This document shows positions 1-5,323 of a stretch of 7,346 bases of DNA, piece after piece; within the stretch, counting starts at the first letter, position 1, and each line of letters starts with the position of its first letter. This DNA comes from Parachlamydiales bacterium. GTDB lineage: Bacteria; Chlamydiota; Chlamydiia; Chlamydiales; SM23-39. Below the pieces are notes generated by a model that did no database searches, had not been told where the DNA came from, and was given only the letters and a program-made list of their open reading frames with translations. The translations under genes were made by a program, and so were the position numbers. The stretch covers positions 1 through 7,346 of the forward strand of contig PLXF01000120.1 of assembly GCA_003151315.1 (NCBI GenBank). Direction: 5' to 3'.

Positions 1-93
1 GATTGCACAAACTATTTAGCTGTAGAACACGATCCCCTCCATGACGATCTCATCAGGCGGCATATCTATAAAAAGCGAGAAGAAGATTTCTGC
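1..93. other. nadE downstream region, no gene recognised
   Basis: This short stretch follows the nadE stop codon (nadE is read leftwards). An ATG overlaps that stop as ATGA on the minus strand, but its frame closes after 14 codons. The nadE frame itself, read past its TGA, stays open for 25 further codons, ending in ...EGIVFYS before a TAA at 16-18. Neither reads as a recognisable protein. No GC-rich hairpin with a T-run is visible, so the nadE terminator is either weak or lies beyond the window edge. Confidence 0.4.
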
Positions 94-1740
94 TCATGAT
101 GATGGGAATCGCCATTTTTGAACAATGGGGACATTGCGCCCTTTGCTAAAGGCTTTTTGCGTGACGCGCAGGCCAATCGGCGCTTGGCGTCTTTTGTATT
201 CCGCTATGTGAATTTGCCGAACAATCGCCTGCACCTCTTCGAGGGAGCATGTTTGCTCGGTTGCAATCGTTAGAAGCGGCAGGCGCTTTTCGATGTATCC
301 CTCAATAACCGGATCGAGCCGCTTAAAAGGGGGCAGAGTGTCTTGATCGGTCTGGTTGGGGCGCAATTCGGCTGAAGGGACCTTTTTAATAATGGCTTCA
401 GAAATGACCCGCTGTTTTCGATTGAGATATTCGGCCAATTGATAGATATTCAGCTTCGTCACATCGTGAAGAACACCAAGCCCCCCACACATATCGCCAT
501 AAAGGGTCGTATACCCCATCGCCATTTCACTTTTATTCCCCGTATTGAGAAGGATAAATCCCAACTTATTGGACAGAGCCATCAGAACCATCCCCCGAAT
601 TCTTGTCTGAAGATTTTCCTCCGTGGCATCAAAAGGGAGATCGTTAAAATGGGGCTCAAGTAAGGCTAAATAACTTTGGTAGATCGGATCGATATCGATC
701 GTGCGCAGCTCAATTCCTAAAAAAGAGGCCTGCTCTTTTGCATCGGAAGCGCTTCCCTGCGAAGAATATCGGGTGGGCAGTGCCACACATAACACATTTT
801 CAGAGCCTAATGCGTCTTTAGCAATCGATGCGACGAGGGCCGAATCAATTCCCCCCGACAACCCTAAAATGGCGCGGGTAAACCCTTGCTTATAAAAATA
901 GTCGCGCACACCTAAAACGAGGGCTTTGTAGAGATCGCCGATCCCATTTTCTGGCGCGCGGCAAGGGCAAAGAGGCACATCGAGGTCGACGATAAGATCA
1001 TCTTCAACAAACCCTTTCGCTACCTGGATCACCTCTCCCTTTTCATTGAGAAATAAACTATGGCCATCAAAAATGAGCTTATCGTTAGCTCCCACTTGGT
1101 TGCACATCACAACGGGACAGCAGAGCGTTTTCGCCGTTTCCGCAAGGACCGACGCCCTCACATCTTTCCGTTCAAAATAGTAAGGAGATGCAGACAAATT
1201 GAGCAGCAGATCGGGCCGCTCGAGTTGCAGATCTAAAACGGGATCTGATAGATAGTCGGTGTACCCCACCGTTCCCGAATGGCGCCATACATCTTCACAA
1301 ATAGTGATCCCAATGCGGCGGCCGAGAAAAGTGAAGAGCGGCTCCCCTTTTCCGGGCTCAAAATAGCGCCTCTCATCAAAAACATCATACGTAGGAAGAA
1401 GCCTCTTGTCCTTAAAACCGATCAGCTCGCCGTCGCTAAACACAGCCGCACTATTAAAGAGTCCCTTTTCCCGTTTAAGAGGATTTTTGCGAGGCAATCC
1501 CACCGCGACAAAGAGCCCTTTTGTCAAAGGGCGGATCACCTCAAGCTGCCCATAGGCCGCATCGATAAATTCTTCATCCAAGAGGAGATCCTCTGGTGGG
1601 TAGCCCGTGATCGTCAATTCTGGGAAAAGGACGATATCCGCCCTATTTTTTTTAGCGCGTTGGAGCGCCTCTACGATTTTCCCCGTATTGCCCTGAAAGT
1701 CCCCGATAGTCGGGTTGAGTTGCGCTATAAAAATTTTCAT
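94..1740 (-). CDS. nadE: Glutamine-dependent NAD+ synthetase
   Basis: This enzyme catalyses the last step of NAD+ synthesis: ATP-dependent amidation of deamido-NAD+ in the cytosol, using ammonia released from glutamine. The 548-residue product has both expected domains. The N-terminal nitrilase-type glutaminase (about 1-260) shows Glu41 in FPELTITGYPPEDLL, Lys112 in DKRLLPTYDVFDE and the nucleophile Cys148 in ITICEDVW, which make the family's catalytic triad. The C-terminal synthetase (about 265-548) has the PP-loop ATP site SGGIDS at 295-300, LLNTGNKSE at 397-405 and the TTLYGDMCGG segment at 411-420. Length matches two-domain bacterial NadE. The start MKIFIAQLNPTIGD is the usual N-terminus of the family, although no clear Shine-Dalgarno sequence precedes it. 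The gene is divergent from htpG. The glutaminase domain means it should not depend on free ammonia, unlike the short ammonia-only NadE. All key residues are present, so it should be active. Confidence 0.96.
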   Translation of the reverse strand: MKIFIAQLNPTIGDFQGNTGKIVEALQRAKKNRADIVLFPELTITGYPPEDLLLDEEFIDAAYGQLEVIRPLTKGLFVAVGLPRKNPLKREKGLFNSAAVFSDGELIGFKDKRLLPTYDVFDERRYFEPGKGEPLFTFLGRRIGITICEDVWRHSGTVGYTDYLSDPVLDLQLERPDLLLNLSASPYYFERKDVRASVLAETAKTLCCPVVMCNQVGANDKLIFDGHSLFLNEKGEVIQVAKGFVEDDLIVDLDVPLCPCRAPENGIGDLYKALVLGVRDYFYKQGFTRAILGLSGGIDSALVASIAKDALGSENVLCVALPTRYSSQGSASDAKEQASFLGIELRTIDIDPIYQSYLALLEPHFNDLPFDATEENLQTRIRGMVLMALSNKLGFILLNTGNKSEMAMGYTTLYGDMCGGLGVLHDVTKLNIYQLAEYLNRKQRVISEAIIKKVPSAELRPNQTDQDTLPPFKRLDPVIEGYIEKRLPLLTIATEQTCSLEEVQAIVRQIHIAEYKRRQAPIGLRVTQKAFSKGRNVPIVQKWRFPSS

Positions 1741-1862
1741 GGATGGATGCCAAAGAAAATTTTACCCCATCAAACGGAAAACTTCTAGAAAAATAATCGA
1801 AAATCAGGTAAAAAAACAGGCAAACATTTTGGTTTATTTGTAATAAACAAAGGGGAAAAACA
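1741..1862. promoter_or_regulatory. Divergent nadE/htpG promoter region
   Basis: These 122 bases separate two divergent start codons, so they must hold the promoters for both genes unless transcription enters from elsewhere. The region is A+T-rich with several A and T runs. I see no convincing pair of -35 and -10 hexamers on either strand; on the minus strand TAAAAT about 18 bases before the nadE ATG is a weak -10 candidate. The CIRCE heat-shock operator (TTAGCACTC and its inverted partner) is absent, so control of htpG by HrcA is not indicated here. The htpG Shine-Dalgarno sequence AAAGGGG (1849-1855) lies 7 bases before its ATG and is strong. Confidence 0.55.
1832..1848 (+). promoter_or_regulatory. 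Small dyad just upstream of the htpG ribosome binding site
   Basis: GTTTATT and AATAAAC form a perfect 7-bp inverted repeat around the triloop TGT. Two more A-T pairs can be added beyond one mismatch. The right arm ends at 1848, directly against the AAAGGGG Shine-Dalgarno sequence of htpG at 1849-1855. In RNA it would be a weak A-U hairpin beside the ribosome binding site. In DNA it could be an operator half-site pair. Chance is a real possibility in such A+T-rich sequence. Confidence 0.3.
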
Positions 1863-3677
1863 ATGAGAGAAAGCCAATTAAAGATTCACAGCGAAAATAT
1901 TTTGCCGATTATTAAAAAATGGCTCTACTCCGATCGGGAAATCTTCTTGCGCGAACTGATCTCCAACGCCTCCGATGCGATCCAGAAATTGAAAATCTTG
2001 CGCGATAGCGGCGCTACTAAAGGGGGAGACGCCGAATATAAAATTGCAGTCTCCATCGATAAAACAAAAAAAACGGTGACCATTTCCGACACCGGAATCG
2101 GGATGACCGAAGCGGAAGTGGAAAAATATATTGCCCAAATCGCCTTTTCCGGCGCAGAAGAGTTTTTCTCCCGCTATAAAGACTCCGATAAAGAGGCGAT
2201 CATCGGCCATTTCGGTCTCGGCTTTTTCTCCGCGTACATGGTCGCAGCAAAAGTGGAACTCGATACACTATCTCATGAAGAGAACGCAAAACCGGTCTCT
2301 TGGTCTTGCGACGGCAGCTCCACCTATTCAATTGGGGCCGGACAGAGAGAAAAAGTGGGAACTGATATCGTTTTGCACCTCGACAAAGAGAGCGAAGAGT
2401 TTCTCGAAGAGGGGAAAATTAAAGAACTTCTCAATCGCTACGCCCGCTTCTTCTCTGTACCCATTGAACTCAACGGACAACCTCTAGGCAATGGCGATCC
2501 CCTCTGGATGAGAGCCCCGTCGTCTTGCACCGATCAAGACTACCTAGCTTTTTACCGCAAACTATTCCCCACCGATCCCGATCCGATGTTTTGGATCCAC
2601 CTCAACGTCGACTACCCGTTCAAATTGCAGGGGATCCTCTATTTCCCCAAACATGGCGGCCCTCAATACGACCTAAAAGACACGGCTATCCAGCTCTTCT
2701 GCAATCGGGTCTTCGTTTCCGATCAGTGTCGCGACATCCTTCCCCCTTATCTCATGATGCTCCGCGGGGCAATCGACAGCCCCGATATCCCGCTCAACGT
2801 CTCCCGCTCTTCGCTTCAGGTAGACAAAAATGTCCGCCAACTGAGCGCTCACATCTCGAAAAAAATCTCAGATCGCCTCTCTACCCTCTACAAGATGGAA
2901 AAAGAGCGCTACCAAGAGATTTGGGGAGAGATCGAAGGGGTTGTTAAATTAGGGATTCTCCAAGACGAAAAATTCTACGAAAAAGCGAAAGAGTTCCTCA
3001 TCTGGAAAAAAGATGACGGCGCCTGGACCACGATCCCCGAGATGACCGACAAGGGAAGCGAAAAAAAGATTTTCTACTCCACTGAATACCAAAGAGGCGC
3101 CCCTATTTTTGAGTCCTATCGGGCGAAAGGGATCGAAATCGTCATGGCCAATTCTGCCATCGATATTCCCCTCATCAATTATCTCGAAGAAAAACAGGTG
3201 GCCAAATTCCAACGGATTGACGGTTCGCTCGACGATTGCCTCCTCGACCCCACGCGAGAGAGAACTACCCTCGACGCTGACGGGAAAACCTACGCCTCTC
3301 GACTGGCCCGCTTCATCGGCTCTGCGATCGACCTACCGGAAATCGAAGTCGAAGCCAAAAGCCTCGCCAATGACGCTCTTCCCGCTCTTCTCGTCTTAGA
3401 TGAGCAAAAATGGCGCATTCGGGACTATTTCGCTATGCAGCGGATGGAGATGGGTGAGCTCCTCACGAAAAAAACGCTGGTTGTCAACACCAACAACAAA
3501 TTAATCCAAACCATTGAGCGGCTCCAAGAAAAACACCACGAAGTGGCTAGAGAGATGTCGAAAAGTGTCTATGGATTAGCCCTCCTTTCTCAAAGGGAAG
3601 TAGACCCGAAAAAATTCGAAGAGGTCGTCTCGCAACAAACACAAGTTTTGGAAAAACTCTCCTCTCTGCTAGTTTGA
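1863..3677 (+). CDS. htpG: Molecular chaperone HtpG (bacterial Hsp90)
   Basis: HtpG is a homodimeric ATP-dependent chaperone of the cytosol that remodels client proteins, usually with the DnaK system. The 604-residue product shows the GHKL ATPase domain (about 1-215): Glu31 and Asn35 in FLRELISNASDA (catalytic base and Mg2+ ligand of the family), Asp76 in ISDTGIGMT (adenine contact), the lid IAFSGAEEFF at 93-102, and the glycine-rich GHFGLGFFSAYMVA at 115-128. The middle domain (about 230-470) carries LNVSRSSLQ at 311-319, with Arg315 at the position of the catalytic arginine that contacts the ATP gamma-phosphate. The remainder is the C-terminal dimerisation domain. It lacks the eukaryotic MEEVD tail, as expected for a bacterial protein. 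Length is slightly below the E. coli protein (624). The start is supported by AAAGGGG seven bases upstream. The phosphoesterase gene follows 4 bases after the stop. Confidence 0.97.
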   Translation: MRESQLKIHSENILPIIKKWLYSDREIFLRELISNASDAIQKLKILRDSGATKGGDAEYKIAVSIDKTKKTVTISDTGIGMTEAEVEKYIAQIAFSGAEEFFSRYKDSDKEAIIGHFGLGFFSAYMVAAKVELDTLSHEENAKPVSWSCDGSSTYSIGAGQREKVGTDIVLHLDKESEEFLEEGKIKELLNRYARFFSVPIELNGQPLGNGDPLWMRAPSSCTDQDYLAFYRKLFPTDPDPMFWIHLNVDYPFKLQGILYFPKHGGPQYDLKDTAIQLFCNRVFVSDQCRDILPPYLMMLRGAIDSPDIPLNVSRSSLQVDKNVRQLSAHISKKISDRLSTLYKMEKERYQEIWGEIEGVVKLGILQDEKFYEKAKEFLIWKKDDGAWTTIPEMTDKGSEKKIFYSTEYQRGAPIFESYRAKGIEIVMANSAIDIPLINYLEEKQVAKFQRIDGSLDDCLLDPTRERTTLDADGKTYASRLARFIGSAIDLPEIEVEAKSLANDALPALLVLDEQKWRIRDYFAMQRMEMGELLTKKTLVVNTNNKLIQTIERLQEKHHEVAREMSKSVYGLALLSQREVDPKKFEEVVSQQTQVLEKLSSLLV

Positions 3678-3681
3678 GGAA

Positions 3682-4839
3682 ATGAGAGTATTCATCCTTC
3701 TGCTTCTCACCCCCCTCTTCATCTGGGGGGACGAGATCTCTGCGATCTACTTAAGTTGGTACGGCGACCCCGCAACCACGATGACGATCCAATGGCACAC
3801 TTCAGCAGAAGAGCCCTCCGACGAAATTCGCCTCGAAACGCCCCATGGCTGGGCCAGCTATACCGCCTCCCACATCCATCTTGAAAAGGGCCCTTTAGTC
3901 CATACGATCACCCTCGACCATCTACGTCCCGATTCTGTTTACCGTTTCCAAATCGGCGAAGAGACCCATTCTTTTCGCACGATGCCTAGATCTCTCAGCG
4001 ATCGCCCCATCCGTTTCATCGTCGGCGGCGACGCCTATGGCAACTCGAAGCTCTTTCGCCGGATGAATGAAACCATCGCTTCCCAAGATCCCGATTTTGT
4101 CGTGATCGGCGGCGATCTCGCCTACGCGATTGGAGTCCCCACCCTACGCCTCCGCTCTTCAGCGCTCACACGCTGGTTGGATTTCCTCTCTATATGGAAA
4201 GAGCAACTTGTAGCCTCCGATGGCAGGCTAATCCCCTTCCTCATTGTTGCGGGTAATCACGACATCGCCTCCGACAATTATGAGCTCTTTTTCTCCCTTT
4301 TTGCCTTCCCCCAAAAGCAGCTTTATCGGGCCATCGACTTCGGCGACTACCTCTCCCTTTTTCTCCTCGATACGGGCCATTTCCAACCCATCCAGGGGCG
4401 CCAGACCCTCTGGCTCGAAAAGGCGCTAAGCTCGAGAACTAATGTCCCCCACCTCTTCGCCGCCTACCATATAGGGGCCTACCCCACCTGGTACCCTTAT
4501 GACGGCCTCATCCCTAAAACCATCCGCAACCATTGGTGTCCCCTGTTCGACCTCTACCACCTCTCGGTCGCCTTCGAACACCACAACCACGCCTTTAAAC
4601 GGACCTACCCTCTCAAGGCCAATAAAATCGACGACACCGGGACCCTCTATCTAGGAGACGGCTCCTGGGGCGTAAAACCTCGCAAGACCCGGGATATGTG
4701 GTACTTAGAGAAAAAGGCCAAGAGAAATGGGGTGTGGTTAGTTGATTTGGATCTAGAGGGAGCCTCGTTCAAAGCCCTTGATCTTGTAGGGGATACGTTT
4801 GACGAGGTCTCCATGCCTACCGCAGCCGCAGCTCAGTAG
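3682..4839 (+). CDS. Exported purple-acid-phosphatase-like metallophosphoesterase
   Basis: This is a predicted dinuclear-metal phosphoesterase of the calcineurin-like superfamily. The 385-residue product opens with a short hydrophobic signal peptide (FILLLLTPLFIWG, about 4-16), so it is probably exported. Residues about 18-100 resemble the fibronectin-III-like N-domain of purple acid phosphatases (YLSWYGDPATTMTIQW; LRPDSVYRFQIG). The catalytic domain has the ordered motifs GGDAYGN (Asp117), GGDLAYA (Asp145, Tyr148), GNHD (Asn192, His193), AAYH (His263) and EHHNHAFKR (His301, His303), which together supply the metal ligands, including the tyrosine typical of purple acid phosphatases. The glycine that normally opens the last motif is His300 here. 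The substrate is unknown. Its ATG lies 4 bases after the htpG stop, and the only Shine-Dalgarno-like bases (GAGGA) are nearly touching it, so translation is probably coupled to htpG. The tail ends in AAAAQ. The superfamily is certain; phosphatase, phytase or phosphodiesterase activity is open. Confidence 0.88.
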   Translation: MRVFILLLLTPLFIWGDEISAIYLSWYGDPATTMTIQWHTSAEEPSDEIRLETPHGWASYTASHIHLEKGPLVHTITLDHLRPDSVYRFQIGEETHSFRTMPRSLSDRPIRFIVGGDAYGNSKLFRRMNETIASQDPDFVVIGGDLAYAIGVPTLRLRSSALTRWLDFLSIWKEQLVASDGRLIPFLIVAGNHDIASDNYELFFSLFAFPQKQLYRAIDFGDYLSLFLLDTGHFQPIQGRQTLWLEKALSSRTNVPHLFAAYHIGAYPTWYPYDGLIPKTIRNHWCPLFDLYHLSVAFEHHNHAFKRTYPLKANKIDDTGTLYLGDGSWGVKPRKTRDMWYLEKKAKRNGVWLVDLDLEGASFKALDLVGDTFDEVSMPTAAAAQ

Positions 4840-4858
4840 GCCTTCTATTATTGCTGGG

Positions 4859-5035
4859 TTATACCGCTCATGATTCAAGAATCGGTTTTTGGGGCCATAT
4901 GCCCCCAGAATTTTCATCAGGCATAGTTGGCGCAAAAATAGCCCTCTATTAGAAATAGAGGCTATTTTTGCGGATGGAAATTATGGGGGGGGAAGATGGC
5001 TCCAAAAACAGATTCTTGAGTTACGAGCGGTATAA
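4859..5035. mobile_element. 177-bp nested inverted repeat, MITE-like
   Basis: The outer arms 4859-4897 and 4997-5035 are imperfect inverted repeats. The left arm starts TTATACCGCTC and the right arm ends GAGCGGTATAA, and by eye 34 of 39 positions pair. Pairing resumes further in: a C-run then AGAATTTTCATC (about 4902-4918) faces GATGGAAATTAT then a run of eight G (about 4973-4992). The centre is the near-perfect hairpin at 4931-4972. There is no coding capacity. Small size, terminal inverted repeats and internal palindromes are the hallmarks of a non-autonomous transposable element or a large REP/BIME-like repeat. I find no clear target-site duplication in the flanks. The ends contain TATA, which would fit TA-targeting, but this is inference. 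It begins 19 bases after the phosphoesterase stop codon. Confidence 0.6.
4931..4972 (+). terminator. Probable bidirectional intrinsic terminator at the repeat centre
   Basis: CGCAAAAATAGCC(C)TCTATT pairs with AATAGAGGCTATTTTTGCG across the triloop AGA, with one bulged C. The stem has AAAAA on its left arm and TTTTT on its right arm, so either transcript would end with a U-tract after a hairpin. It sits 91 bases downstream of the phosphoesterase stop and is the best candidate end point for the htpG operon. The stem core is only moderately G+C-rich and the T-run is partly inside the paired region, so efficiency is uncertain. It is also the core of the larger inverted repeat and may have come with it. 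Confidence 0.55.
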
Positions 5036-5051
5036 ACGTAAGTTATTTAAC

Positions 5052-5078
5052 CACAGAGAGCACAGAGGACACAGAGAT
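5052..5078 (+). repeat. Three tandem 9-bp CACAGAG units
   Basis: CACAGAG occurs at 5052, 5061 and 5070 with an exact 9-bp period (units CACAGAGAG, CACAGAGGA, CACAGAGAT), preceded by TTAAC. Read in one frame it gives His-Arg-Glu, His-Arg-Gly, His-Arg-Asp, and that frame closes with TGA about 35 bases later without a start codon, so it is not a gene. From memory, near-identical ACCACAGAG...CACAGAG sequences recur between genes in many unrelated environmental bacteria, and are sometimes fused into the 5' ends of annotated genes such as those for GxxExxY proteins. It lies 16 bases from the inverted-repeat element. Confidence 0.65.
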
Positions 5079-5230
5079 GTCTTAAAGGGGCTAAACCGTA
5101 AGAATTGATCAGTTTTTGTCGGGAATCACGGCCTCTCTAGCTGTTTGTAGTTTAATGACTTAAATCTAATACCCCTATCCGAATAGTTATCTTGCCCCTA
5201 ACCAACTCGTACACTTTTGCAATCAACTTA
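5079..5230. other. Intergenic stretch without recognised features
   Basis: No open reading frame of useful length, tRNA, strong hairpin or transposase remnant is visible on either strand. CCCCTATCC near 5172 and CCCCTAACC near 5197 are similar short words, but they do not make a convincing repeat. This is probably spacer or decayed sequence between the repeats and the promoter of the coiled-coil gene. Confidence 0.4.
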
Positions 5231-5310
5231 AAGTTAATTAGTTATAATTATTAATTAGTTGTTTAATATTAATAAAATAAATGTTATAATTAAATGTATG
5301 ATAAAAAGGA
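5231..5310 (+). promoter_or_regulatory. A+T-rich promoter region of the coiled-coil gene
   Basis: This region is extremely A+T-rich. It contains two exact consensus -10 hexamers, TATAAT at 5243-5248 and 5285-5290, each inside the repeated word GTTATAATTA (5241-5250 and 5283-5292). A second direct repeat, TTAATTAGTT, occurs at 5234-5243 and 5251-5260, and TTAATATTAA at 5263-5272 is a perfect palindrome. -35 matches are poor: TTTAAT at 5262-5267 is 17 bases before the second -10. Transcription from the second -10 would start near 5297, downstream of an in-frame ATG at 5294, which supports the ATG at 5324. AAGGA at 5306-5310 is a plausible ribosome binding site, though its 13-base spacing to 5324 is long. 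Confidence 0.5.
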
Positions 5311-5323
5311 TTGTTGGTATTAT

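Noticed and set aside
16..93. Extension of nadE past its TGA by 25 in-frame codons
   Set aside because: NadE is already at full family length and ends normally after the VTQKAFSKGRNVPIVQKWRF segment; the extension shows no homology I recognise and is short enough to be chance.
1279..1788. 169-codon plus-strand open frame across nadE
   Set aside because: It lies almost wholly antisense to well-conserved nadE codons and resembles no protein.
1741..1862. CIRCE heat-shock operator before htpG
   Set aside because: Neither half of the CIRCE inverted repeat is present; the only dyad is the short A+T-rich one at 1832-1848.
2525..2947. 140-codon plus-strand open frame within htpG
   Set aside because: Out-of-frame shadow, Arg/Pro/Ser-rich, inside a conserved htpG region.
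4753..4935. 60-codon minus-strand open frame over the phosphoesterase end
   Set aside because: It runs through the inverted-repeat arm and antisense to the phosphoesterase C-terminus; no recognisable protein.
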